The notes under the pieces were generated by a model that saw only the letters and a list, made by a program, of their open reading frames with translations, was not told the origin of the DNA and searched no databases. 64,000 nucleotides of DNA, from the NCBI GenBank assembly GCA_910578855.1, contig CAJTRV010000001.1, forward strand, positions 55,081-119,080. Reading direction: 5' to 3'. Made by a program: the position numbers and the translations under genes. Within the stretch, counting starts at the first letter, position 1; each line of letters opens with the position of its first letter. Positions 46,370 through 54,448 of the stretch are shown piece by piece. Source of the stretch: an uncultured Bacilli bacterium. Its GTDB lineage: Bacteria > Bacillota_I > Bacilli_A > RF39 > UBA660.

Positions 46370-47653
46370 ATGATAGATATTAAATTAATTAGAGAACAGA
46401 AAGATGTGGTAAAAGAGAATATCAAGAAAAAATTTCAAGATCAGAAGTTGCCACTTGTTGATGAAATTGCTGATATGGATCAAGAATACCGAACTATTAA
46501 ATTACGTGGTGATGAGCTACGGGCATTAAAAAATACGAAGAGCAGTCAAATTGGTCAGCTGATACGTGATGGGAAACGAGATGAGGCTGAAGAAGTGAAG
46601 CAAGAAGTAAGTGCTATGAATGATGAGATTACCTCATTGACGGAACGGGAAGAAGCATTACAACAAGAAATTCAAAAACGGATGATGGTAATTCCTAATA
46701 TCATAGATGAATCAGTCCCTGTAGGGAAAGATGATACTGAAAATGTTGAAATTGAAAAATATGGAGAACCATTTGTTCCTGCTTATGAAATTCCTTACCA
46801 TGCAGATATTATTGAATCATTTCAAGGATTGGATAAAGAAGCTTCTGGTCGTACGAGTGGAAATGGATTTTATTATCTGATGGGTGATATCGCGAGACTT
46901 CATGAAGCGACGATTGCCTATGCAAGAGATTTTATGATTGATAAAGGTTTTACTTACTGTATTCCTCCATTTATGATTCGGAGTGATGTTGTAACTGGGG
47001 TTATGAGTTTTGAGGAAATGGATGCGATGATGTATAAAATTGAAGGTGAGGATTTATACTTGATTGGAACTTCAGAGCATAGTATGATTGGTAAGTTTAA
47101 AGGACAAATTATCGATGAGAAAAAATTACCAATTGCCATGACATCTTATTCTCCTTGTTTTAGAAAAGAAGTAGGAGCACATGGGATTGAAGAGCGCGGA
47201 TTATACCGAGTTCATCAATTTGAAAAACAAGAAATGGTTGTTTTATGTAAACCAGAAGATGCAATGGATTGGTATCATAAAATGTGGAGCTATACAGTAG
47301 AATTTTTTAGAAGTTTAGATGTACCAGTTAGAACACTAGAATGTTGTAGTGGTGATCTAGCTGACTTAAAGGTAAAGTCATGTGATGTAGAAGCATGGAG
47401 CCCTCGCCAACAAAAATATTACGAAGTTGGTTCTTGTTCGACACTAGGAGATGCACAGGCTAGACGATTAGGGATTCGAATGAAAACAGAAACAGGGAAT
47501 CAATTTTTGGCAACACTTAATAATACAGTGATTGCTAGCCCTCGTTCCTTGATCGCAATTTTAGAATGTGGTTATCAAGCGGATGGAAGTATAAAAATAC
47601 CAAAGGTTTTACAGCCTTATATGGGAGGTAAACAGAAAATAGAGTTGAACTAA
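46370..47653 (+). CDS. serS: Seryl-tRNA synthetase
   Basis: Charges tRNA-Ser. The 427-residue class II enzyme has the long N-terminal coiled-coil arm (about 25-105), motif 2 in FRKEVGAHGIEERGLYRVHQFEKQE (about 263-287) and motif 3 around ASPRSLIAILE (about 390-400). Its last 45 codons are duplicated about 1.56 kb downstream, with five mismatches over 109 bases. I suggest that the present 3' end came with an inserted block and that the resident end is now at 49079-49213. Confidence 0.97.
   Translation: MIDIKLIREQKDVVKENIKKKFQDQKLPLVDEIADMDQEYRTIKLRGDELRALKNTKSSQIGQLIRDGKRDEAEEVKQEVSAMNDEITSLTEREEALQQEIQKRMMVIPNIIDESVPVGKDDTENVEIEKYGEPFVPAYEIPYHADIIESFQGLDKEASGRTSGNGFYYLMGDIARLHEATIAYARDFMIDKGFTYCIPPFMIRSDVVTGVMSFEEMDAMMYKIEGEDLYLIGTSEHSMIGKFKGQIIDEKKLPIAMTSYSPCFRKEVGAHGIEERGLYRVHQFEKQEMVVLCKPEDAMDWYHKMWSYTVEFFRSLDVPVRTLECCSGDLADLKVKSCDVEAWSPRQQKYYEVGSCSTLGDAQARRLGIRMKTETGNQFLATLNNTVIASPRSLIAILECGYQADGSIKIPKVLQPYMGGKQKIELN
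47521..47629 (+). repeat. Direct repeat copy A (3' end of serS)
   Basis: Matches 49081-49189 with five mismatches that I count. Copy A is inside the functional serS reading frame and ends just before a different C-terminal tail. Confidence 0.9.
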
Positions 47654-49080
47654 AAAGCAAAATATTTTCCCTTTTATTTAAGATAGGAGAATACAAATGG
47701 AAAAGAAAGATATCTTCAAAATAGAAGAATTAAATATAAAAGATAAAAAAGGAAACTTAAAGAACGAAGCTTCTAGTAAAGTTTCAAGTACAAAATATTT
47801 TCCGATATTCGATATTGCCGGAAAGGAAAGAATATTTAAACCACTATCTAAAACAAAACCACTTTCCACTCCATTATTTTCTTATAGTGAAGTTTACTGG
47901 TCATATCTCATTAACAAATATATTGATGAAAATACACCAGTCTATAATTTAGCGTATTGTAGAGGATTATCCAACGAGCAACCAAAATACTATGAAAAAG
48001 GCTGTTTAGTAGATAATATTTTATCAGAGGGTGAAGAGTTAATTAATATTTATGAATTTTTTGAAAAATACAAAGATCCACTGGTAGATATATCTGATTA
48101 TACAAATTATTGTGAAGTTCAATATGATTATACAGCAATATTAAATAGTGAATTTTTCACAAAAAACAAAGAACTAAGAAAAGAACTTATAAAGCAAATA
48201 TTATGTTCAATTTTAAGAAGAGATGCGAATTATCATTATGAAAATATATCTCTTATTATAAGAGATAATACTATAAGTAGAGTTGCTCCTATAATTGATC
48301 TTGAATTTTCTGAAATGTTTATGTACCCTGATTTGAAAGAAAGACATAAAGTAAGATTTTCCCACTATGATGAGGGAATGGCTCCGCTTTTTTATTATAA
48401 CGAAGACTTAAGTTATGAAGAGAATAGTTTGATATTTTTAACTAAATTAGTAGAAGGAACAGTATATGATCAGATTGATTCTTATCATTTTTCTAACTTA
48501 CTTAAAAATCTTAGCGCAATCGTAATTCTAGAGCCCTTGGTTGTTGAAGATTTCTTAAATAAGATTGAAGCGATGAAAGAAGAAGTTAAACGTTTTGATA
48601 TACAATTTAGCACTAATTTTTTAGATAAATTTTCATCAAAAGATTGGGAAGCAACTAGAATGCTTTATAAAGATGGTAAATTACCTACTGATAAACAGTA
48701 TTTAATAAAAAAAGCAGAAGCTATAGAGAGCAGAATTATATTAGATGAAAAATCTTTTAACAAGAGTTTAAAAAAAGAAGTGCTTTGGAATATTGAAAAA
48801 TTGGAACAAGTTCTAAAATTATTAATGGATATAAAAAAAGGAGAGATTCCCAATTTAAAATTATATAAAAATGAAACCTTATATGGATCAGTTAAACGTA
48901 TACCAGAAGAAAATTTAGAGGCTTTAATAAAAGAAATGTTTGTGTCAAATCATGATAGTTATGTAAAAAAGAAACAATAATATTTAATAAAGCTGGTTAT
49001 TGGTTCTTTCAATTATTAATTTATCATTTAAATTCATTTTCTATTTGCTTTAAAGGGAAGGTATAAATTAAAATCACAAG
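47630..49080 (+). mobile_element. Inserted block between the two serS 3' ends, carrying a HipA-like kinase gene
   Basis: About 1.45 kb that is more AT-rich than serS lies between two copies of the serS 3' end. It contains one gene and no integrase. The arrangement is what an island integrating at a gene end with a replacement 3' end leaves behind, or a homologous-recombination capture. The exact mechanism cannot be read from the sequence. Confidence 0.7.
47697..48980 (+). CDS. HipA-like kinase family protein inserted at serS
   Basis: The 427-residue product has a HipA-type kinase layout: a possible ATP-binding Lys48 (IFKPLS), a catalytic-loop-like RRDANYHYENIS (Asp176, Asn183) and a metal-binding-type Asp201 in APIIDLEFS. 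Similar loops in HipA-type kinases read GNxDxHxKN. The remaining part, from about 240, is helical. Other HipA-like proteins phosphorylate translation factors or act as toxins or defence kinases; which applies here is unknown. No HipB-like antitoxin gene is adjacent. AT-rich and clearly inserted; the ATG follows ATAGGAGAA. Confidence 0.6.
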   Translation: MEKKDIFKIEELNIKDKKGNLKNEASSKVSSTKYFPIFDIAGKERIFKPLSKTKPLSTPLFSYSEVYWSYLINKYIDENTPVYNLAYCRGLSNEQPKYYEKGCLVDNILSEGEELINIYEFFEKYKDPLVDISDYTNYCEVQYDYTAILNSEFFTKNKELRKELIKQILCSILRRDANYHYENISLIIRDNTISRVAPIIDLEFSEMFMYPDLKERHKVRFSHYDEGMAPLFYYNEDLSYEENSLIFLTKLVEGTVYDQIDSYHFSNLLKNLSAIVILEPLVVEDFLNKIEAMKEEVKRFDIQFSTNFLDKFSSKDWEATRMLYKDGKLPTDKQYLIKKAEAIESRIILDEKSFNKSLKKEVLWNIEKLEQVLKLLMDIKKGEIPNLKLYKNETLYGSVKRIPEENLEALIKEMFVSNHDSYVKKKQ

Positions 49081-49213
49081 TAATACGGTGATTGCTAGCC
49101 CTCGTTTCCTGATCGCAATTTTAGAATGTGGTTATCAAGCGGATGGAAGTATAAAAATACCAAAGGTTTTACAACCTTATATGGGTGGTCTCGAAGTTAT
49201 TAAATCAAAATAA
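49079..49213 (+). pseudogene. Displaced original 3' end of serS
   Basis: The frame reads [15 protein letters not shown] and on to [12 protein letters not shown], the serS C terminus with a different tail, ending at TAA 49211-49213. It lacks any 5' part. A hairpin that would have ended the serS transcript follows. Confidence 0.85.
49081..49189 (+). repeat. Direct repeat copy B (3' end of serS)
   Basis: Partner of 47521-47629, downstream of the HipA-like gene. The first upstream bases differ completely, so the repeat begins at about 49079. Confidence 0.9.
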
Positions 49214-49214
49214 A

Positions 49215-49268
49215 GGAATTCCCTTTCACACTTAAATTATATTATAATTAGGGTGAAGGGGAATTTTG
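49215..49268 (+). terminator. Probable original serS terminator
   Basis: AATTCCCTTTCAC (49217-49229) pairs with GTGAAGGGGAATT (49253-49265). The loop is long and the T tail short, so activity is uncertain, but its place after the displaced serS end is telling. Confidence 0.6.
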
Positions 49269-49356
49269 CTATTATAGACTGAAATATGCATGGCACCCTT
49301 GCTTGGCATTTGCGTCATATAGTGGATTGGTTTCTAGTGAAAGGATATGATAAAAT

Positions 49357-49911
49357 ATGTATGTAGTGAAAAATAAAATCCAAAGCAATCTACTTATAAA
49401 AAAATTAAACTTGAATAGATTTGAAGAACAGATCTTTGATAATACACAAATCGTGGAGATCCAGCAGTTTTTAGAGCAATATCCAGCAAAATATTATACG
49501 ATTCGCGATAAACAAAACTATGGGTCTATGCCAAATTTTAGAGTGCAAAAATATGAAGTTTTAGGATATTGCCAGAATTTTACGAAGTTTGGGATTGCTG
49601 TTAGTACTGATAATTATAATTCTAAAATATTAACGGGTGATATTTTTATTGGAACTGATCATACATTGTGGTTAATTGCCACTGATCAACCGTATGCGAG
49701 TGGCCGGGATGCTGAAAGAGATCCAGTATACCTAATTGATTCTGATATTTTTGATAAACGGATTAGACATATTAAGGGTTTAGAATATCTTATTAATTAT
49801 CTTTATAGATATCATTTATTAGATATTGTTGTTGAGTTTGCAGTTTTTAGTGAAAAAATTGGAATTAATAAAGATTATGTTGTTATTTATGAATTGCGGA
49901 CACATTACTAA
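49357..49911 (+). CDS. Unrecognised 184-residue protein
   Basis: Alpha/beta protein with no membrane segment. The segments FGIAVSTDNYNSKILTGDIFIGTDHTLWLIATD (in two parts, about 75-110) suggest a beta sheet, and PVYLIDSDIFDKRIRHIKG follows. A -35 TTGGTT at 49327-49332 and -10 TAAAAT at 49351-49356 almost touch the ATG, so another promoter may be used; AAAGGAT precedes the start by ten bases. The pseudogene at 50070-50343 resembles its C terminus and may be a decayed relative. Confidence 0.6.
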   Translation: MYVVKNKIQSNLLIKKLNLNRFEEQIFDNTQIVEIQQFLEQYPAKYYTIRDKQNYGSMPNFRVQKYEVLGYCQNFTKFGIAVSTDNYNSKILTGDIFIGTDHTLWLIATDQPYASGRDAERDPVYLIDSDIFDKRIRHIKGLEYLINYLYRYHLLDIVVEFAVFSEKIGINKDYVVIYELRTHY

Positions 49912-50069
49912 AATTACTAGGTTTAATATTAACGATGATGTAAATGATAAAACATAACGAAAATTTGTTCTTTCTCCTTAGTAGTGAAATAATATCATTC
50001 CAGGAATAGAGAAGGATGCAGTATGGATAATTGAAAAATAGGGGTATTACAAAATTGTGTAAGGAGAGA

Positions 50070-50343
50070 ATGTTACATCTTGATGTTATTTCGTATGATT
50101 TTATGAATTATCAGGAAAAAGAGGCTCGAAAATTATTTTCAAGAGATCAATTATTACCTATGAAAATTTTTAAATAGTCAGCTTTTAGTAGATAAGGTAT
50201 ATGTATTATATAGTAAGTTAGTAGATAATTTATTAGGTGTTTCAACATATATTCGTTATAAAAATTTTTATGATATATATGTTAAATTTCAGATGAATAA
50301 TTATGATATGAATGAGATCAAAGTGTATTTGGTTAGATTTTAA
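50070..50343 (+). pseudogene. Frameshifted small gene, possible paralogue of the gene at 49357
   Basis: An ORF begins at ATG 50070, after AAGGAGAG, and stops at TAG 50175. Removing one A from the run just before the stop restores a frame that continues to TAA 50341-50343, giving about 90 residues (MLHLDVISYDF to VKFQMNNYDMNEIKVYLVRF). The C terminus weakly resembles that of the 184-residue protein upstream. One single-base insertion explains it. Confidence 0.55.
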
Positions 50344-50405
50344 AGTAATGTCCCGCTGAATAGGGAAATAAATGGTGTATTTCGGCTTGGATTTTATTGG
50401 ATTTT

Positions 50406-50464
50406 TAGACTATTTTTTTAATAGTCTAATAGAAAGATCGACATCGTCATAATCGATCTTTTTT
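50406..50464 (+). terminator. Tandem hairpins, terminator-like
   Basis: TAGACTATT/AATAGTCTA (50406-50428) is followed by AAAGATCG/CGATCTTT (from 50433) with a six-base T run. Confidence 0.5.
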
Positions 50465-50614
50465 ATGTTGAATTTTATCATATTCTTTTTTACCTATTTT
50501 TAAGTAACTAAGTGCTTTTACATAATCAAATAATTCATTTTCTTTTGTAGTTCCCTTCGAACAAGACCAAATGCGGATACGTGTTATAACATTTAAGAGA
50601 ATATTTAATAAATA

Positions 50615-50655
50615 AATTAAGGGTCAAGATGAACTCGTGAAACTCGCCCTTGATT
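50615..50655 (-). repeat. Copy 2 of a 41-base palindromic repeat
   Basis: Read on the minus strand, this begins AATCAAGGG and ends ACCCTTAATT, and shares the pattern and length of the ezrA terminator hairpin at 11631-11671 (AGTTCATnTTnACCCTT). Confidence 0.65.
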
Positions 50656-50694
50656 TATTACTAAAATTTGAATGCCCCTCCTGTATTTCAAAAG

Positions 50695-50726
50695 TAACGT
50701 CCCGTGGGATAAAAACCGGGACGTTA
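50695..50726. repeat. Perfect 10-base hairpin upstream of the zinc-ribbon gene
   Basis: TAACGTCCCG (50695-50704) pairs with CGGGACGTTA (50717-50726) across a 12-base loop. It resembles an insertion-sequence end or a terminator without a T run. Confidence 0.5.
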
Positions 50727-50814
50727 AATAAATAATTTACTCCCCTAAAATTTGGCAAAAAACCTTGACAAAATCACTTGGGGGTATTATGGATATGTTA
50801 GAAGGAGTGAAAGA

Positions 50815-51838
50815 ATGTATTGTAAAAAATGTGGAAAGGAAGTTTCCGAGCAGTACCAATTTTGTATTTATTGTGGGACTCCACAAAATACAGAAGATCA
50901 AAATGTAGTAAGTAGTACCAATAATAAGCTAGATGATGTAAATCAAGTAGCCCCAGCGCTCAATTCTGATCATTCATCTAGTTCGATATCATCATCCAAT
51001 CAAATTAATAACGAAGAAGAACTGTTATTAAGGGAATATATAGGACCAGCGTATGAAGTGATCAATCAATCTTCGTTTTCAATTCTAACCTTTTTAGAAG
51101 GATTCCTTTATTTCTGGTATCGAAAGATGTATTTGTATGGGTTTGTATGGGTTTGTATGGTTTATTCTTGCTGTTATCTTAACGCTTAGTCCTATAAGTA
51201 TTTTGGGATTTGTCATTAATATAATAATGGCGATTCAATTTAAAAAAATTTATTTTGATTTTGCTCGTAAAAAAGTAAAATTACTGATTTCTCGAACACC
51301 AAATTTGAGTTTTGAGCAAAGAAAACAGCTTTGTCGTAAGCGAGGACGGACAACTATTGCTCCTGTCATTGCTGTTCCGGTTATTATCTTTGTCATACCA
51401 TTGATATTAACTCCAATTATTATGAATACCATCCGGGAAGAAAGAAAAATTCCCGTGGGAGACTATAGTATTTTTTTTGGTACAAAATATGAGATAGAAG
51501 ATCAAACTGATACAGAACTTTTCTTTAGAAATGAAACTGAGGGAAAAAAGTTGATCTATCATTTAAAATATATGGATGATAGTTTAGAGGAAACGAAGAC
51601 AATACTAGAAAATAGTGGAGAAAATATTGAGTTAATCGATACGCGAACTGTTGGGGAACGGAAATGTTTGACATATCGCTATCAACAGGGTACCAAAGAA
51701 GTGATAGTGGTTGTCATTGCTTTAGATGAAAATCATTCTTTCTTTGGAATGGTTGGAGATGCTGCTAATGATGATACAGTTAAAAGTAGCGATTATGAAA
51801 TATTTTATAATTTAGATATTAGCAAGAAACGTAAGTAG
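50815..51838 (+). pseudogene. Frameshifted zinc-ribbon/DUF2628-like membrane protein
   Basis: The first frame (50815-51189, after GAAGGAGTGA) encodes an N-terminal zinc ribbon CKKCGKEVSEQYQFCIYC, a Ser/Asn-rich linker and the start of a DUF2628-like membrane segment ending in a stray tail CMVYSCCYLNA. The second frame (about 51137-51838) continues the membrane domain and a C-terminal globular domain with two further hydrophobic helices. The break coincides with three copies of a ten-base repeat; with two copies the frames would join (MYLYGFVWFILAV). So this is a switchable or recently broken gene. A weak promoter, TTGACA (50765-50770), lies upstream. Confidence 0.75.
51132..51160 (+). repeat. 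10-base tandem repeat at the frameshift
   Basis: TTTGTATGGG occurs about 2.9 times in a row. Because ten is not a multiple of three, each gain or loss changes the reading frame. Confidence 0.9.
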
Positions 51839-51843
51839 AATTA

Positions 51844-51867
51844 GGAACCAAAAAATGGTTTCTTTTT
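51844..51867 (+). terminator. Terminator after the zinc-ribbon gene
   Basis: GGAACCA pairs with TGGTTTC (one G-T pair) around five A, followed by a T run. Confidence 0.7.
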
Positions 51868-51913
51868 CATTTACTAGAACATTTCATATGATATAATAGG
51901 AATAAGGTGGAAT

Positions 51914-52624
51914 ATGAAAATATTAGTTAGTGATTACGACGAGACGTTTGCTTATGGTAAGCAATTAGAAGAAAATGGAAAGGCAGTTCAAAATTGGAGG
52001 GATGCAGGGAATCTATTTGTGATTGCGACCGGAAGAACTTATGGTGACTTTTTTAGTTTATTTGAACAAAATGAGCCAATCCCTTGTGATTATGTTATTC
52101 TCAATCATGGAGCAACGATCTTAGATTGTGCTAATCAGGTATTATATGCTCACCCAATTGATCCAAAAGTCATTTCTAATTTGCAAGAATACCTACCAGT
52201 TTTATTTACTTATCCTAACAATTTTTATTCTAGCATCAAGGAAAGCCGGGTATTATTAGATCATCCTCATGTTACAAAATTACACATTGCCTGTAATTCG
52301 GTTGCCTTAGCGAAACAATATCAAAGAATGGTAGAAAAAAGTTGGAAACAGGATCTTAGTACGATGGTAATTTCGCGAAGTGGAAGCTTAGAACTGGTTG
52401 CAAGTGGGGTTAATAAAGCATCGGCAATCGAAGTATTGCTTAGAAAATTGTCGCTTCCTCGAACATGTGTCTATACAGTTGGGGATGATTATAATGACCT
52501 AGAAATGTTAATATTATTCCATGGAGCCAGTATGATGAATGCGACAAGTGAGGTCTATCAACAGATTCCCTATCATGTCCCTTCTGTCGCTTCTTATATC
52601 AATATGTTGCTACAAGAACCATGA
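51914..52624 (+). CDS. HAD-superfamily hydrolase (Cof-type)
   Basis: The 236-residue protein begins KILVSDYDETF with the HAD nucleophile Asp7 and Asp9, has ATGRTY (motif II), and GDDYNDLEML (motif IV) with a Cof-type cap between them. Such enzymes dephosphorylate sugar phosphates or flavin/pyridoxal phosphates; the substrate is unknown. The ATG is preceded by AATAAGGTGGAAT and a -10 TATAAT (51892-51897, extended TGA). The next gene begins after its stop. Confidence 0.85.
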   Translation: MKILVSDYDETFAYGKQLEENGKAVQNWRDAGNLFVIATGRTYGDFFSLFEQNEPIPCDYVILNHGATILDCANQVLYAHPIDPKVISNLQEYLPVLFTYPNNFYSSIKESRVLLDHPHVTKLHIACNSVALAKQYQRMVEKSWKQDLSTMVISRSGSLELVASGVNKASAIEVLLRKLSLPRTCVYTVGDDYNDLEMLILFHGASMMNATSEVYQQIPYHVPSVASYINMLLQEP

Positions 52625-52677
52625 TAGTCGTTGGTATGATTCGTTGTAAATATTCCATATTATGGGTAGGTGATAGG

Positions 52678-53499
52678 ATGAAAAAATTATTTCTGATCAG
52701 TATATTATGTCTCGGCTTGTTTGTGGCTGATCACGTAAAGGCTTATAACGTGGTGGGGATTGGCGATTCCATCACGACTGGATATGGTGTCAAGGAAGAA
52801 GAGAAATATTTGTCGATCTTTTGTAAACAATTAGAAGAACAGCAACCTACAACTTGTCATAATATGGCCATCGATGGTCTGACTTCGACTCAGTTAATTG
52901 AGAAATTATCTGATTCTTCCTTTCAAACGGAATTAAAAAAGGCCGATTATATTTTAATGAGTATTGGAGGAAATGATTATTTACAAGAATTTACAAATAA
53001 TTTACCAACTTATTTAATAAAACAAGATCACTATCCAAATATTGCAACCATTCAAACGGTATTACTAGCAAATATGAAGCAAATATATGAACAACTTCAT
53101 ATGTTGAATACGACTGCTAAAATTGGTGTTGTTCCACTATATAATCCCTATTCTCGTCATTTAGAGCATAATGCCGTATTAATTCAAGAATATAATCAAG
53201 TGAAGGATGCATATGTAGCTTTAGCGACTGCTCAGAAACAGGTTGTAATCTCACCTGACCTTAGTTCTGTTTTAGAAGATAAGGCGTATAGCAATGTCGA
53301 TACTCAAGATCGGGCGCTGGACCCGCATCCGAACGCCTTAGGTCATAACATGATTGCCAAGCAATTAATCGCTGCTATGGATGTAAGGCCAGTGATGAAC
53401 GAAGTAAAAAAACCAAAGCCACAAGAGCAACTATTGTATATTGGAATTAGTCTTGGTGTTTTGATCATTGGTCTCATTTGGTGGAAGAAGAGAACATAG
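52678..53499 (+). CDS. Secreted or surface SGNH/GDSL-family hydrolase
   Basis: The 273-residue protein has a signal-type N terminus (about residues 1-21), the GIGDSITTGYG block with catalytic Ser31, the GGND block (SIGGNDYL, Asn and oxyanion residues) and the DPHPNALGH block with Asp and His. A C-terminal hydrophobic helix followed by WWKKRT may anchor it to the membrane. SGNH enzymes deacetylate or deacylate lipids, cell-wall sugars or other esters. ATG 52678 follows TAGGTGATAGG; upstream frame is unlikely. Confidence 0.87.
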   Translation: MKKLFLISILCLGLFVADHVKAYNVVGIGDSITTGYGVKEEEKYLSIFCKQLEEQQPTTCHNMAIDGLTSTQLIEKLSDSSFQTELKKADYILMSIGGNDYLQEFTNNLPTYLIKQDHYPNIATIQTVLLANMKQIYEQLHMLNTTAKIGVVPLYNPYSRHLEHNAVLIQEYNQVKDAYVALATAQKQVVISPDLSSVLEDKAYSNVDTQDRALDPHPNALGHNMIAKQLIAAMDVRPVMNEVKKPKPQEQLLYIGISLGVLIIGLIWWKKRT

Positions 53500-53525
53500 A
53501 GCTGGTAGCAATCACCAGTTTTTCA
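53500..53525 (+). terminator. Short terminator after the SGNH hydrolase gene
   Basis: CTGGT (53502-53506) pairs with ACCAG (53514-53518), with five Ts. Weak but well placed. Confidence 0.5.
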
Positions 53526-53569
53526 TTTATCAAATTTGTGGTATAGTAGTATACGAAAGAGGTGATATA

Positions 53570-54391
53570 ATGCCAGAGTTACCAGAAGTTGAAACGGTCA
53601 AAGAGACATTAAAAAGACAAATTTTACATCGTCAGATTATGGATGTCAAAATATACTACCCAAAATTAATTGAGTATCCAACATCGACAGAATTTAAACA
53701 ACAAATAATTGGCGAAAGGATTCAAGATATGAAGCGCCGGGGAAAATGGCTGTTATTTGAGTTAGATCATTATTATCTATTAAGTCATTTAAGAATGGAA
53801 GGAAAATACTTTATTCGGAAACCTAGTGACGAAGTGGGAAAACATGAGCATATCGCCTTTGTTTTAGATAATGGTGAGGAGTTACGCTATCAAGATACCC
53901 GTAAATTTGGGCGGATGCATCTAATTTTAAAAGAAAAAGTGGAGCAGCAAAAGCCGCTTAGCGAGCTTGGACTAGAGCCATGGGATGATCGTCTTACAAG
54001 CAGTTATTTATGGTCAATTTATCAGAAAAAACGCTTGCCGATTAAAACCGTTTTATTAGATCAACGAATTGTCGTTGGTATTGGGAATATCTATGCCAAT
54101 GAAATTTTGTTTTTAAGTAAATTGAATCCTTATACTAAGGCTTGTGATTTACGTAAACAAGATTGTAAATGTTTGATTCAGAATATTCGCCAAACATTAG
54201 AAAGAGCGATCCAATTAGGAGGTACTACAATTCGTTCTTATACATCCTCTGAGGGAGTCCATGGCTTATTTCAAAATGAACTCTATGTCCATGGTAAGGT
54301 GGGCGAAGCTTGTCCTACATGTAAAACGGCAATTTTAAAAGAAACGATTGGTGGACGTGGTACGTATTATTGTCCCTATTGTCAAAAGTAA
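53570..54391 (+). CDS. mutM: Formamidopyrimidine-DNA glycosylase
   Basis: Removes oxidised purines from DNA. The 273-residue protein starts MPELPEVETV (Pro2 is the catalytic residue after Met removal, Glu3), has GRGKWLLF-type RRGKWLLF and a C-terminal zinc finger CPTC...CPYC. ATG 53570 follows GAGGTGATATA; the longer frame extends back into the preceding gene. Extended -10 TGGTATAGT lies upstream. The gene usually sits next to polA in Bacilli; here they are about 10 kb apart. Confidence 0.96.
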   Translation: MPELPEVETVKETLKRQILHRQIMDVKIYYPKLIEYPTSTEFKQQIIGERIQDMKRRGKWLLFELDHYYLLSHLRMEGKYFIRKPSDEVGKHEHIAFVLDNGEELRYQDTRKFGRMHLILKEKVEQQKPLSELGLEPWDDRLTSSYLWSIYQKKRLPIKTVLLDQRIVVGIGNIYANEILFLSKLNPYTKACDLRKQDCKCLIQNIRQTLERAIQLGGTTIRSYTSSEGVHGLFQNELYVHGKVGEACPTCKTAILKETIGGRGTYYCPYCQK

Positions 54392-54448
54392 ATGGAACAT
54401 TATAATTATTGATAGAATAAAAAGTATATACGATGGGAGGGGTACTTT

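Larger units (their letters stand above)
50344..50764. other. Non-coding stretch with hairpins and a degraded minus-strand ORF
   Basis: No intact gene. Two short matches to AAAGTAATGTCCCG occur (50344 region and 50691-50704). A minus-strand open stretch at about 50455-50565 reads KENELFDYVKALSYLKIGKKEYDK, a likely small-gene remnant. The hairpins are listed separately. Confidence 0.5.

Noticed and set aside
50815..51189. Programmed frameshift in the zinc-ribbon gene
   Set aside because: No slippery site or downstream structure is visible; a ten-base repeat unit explains the shift better.
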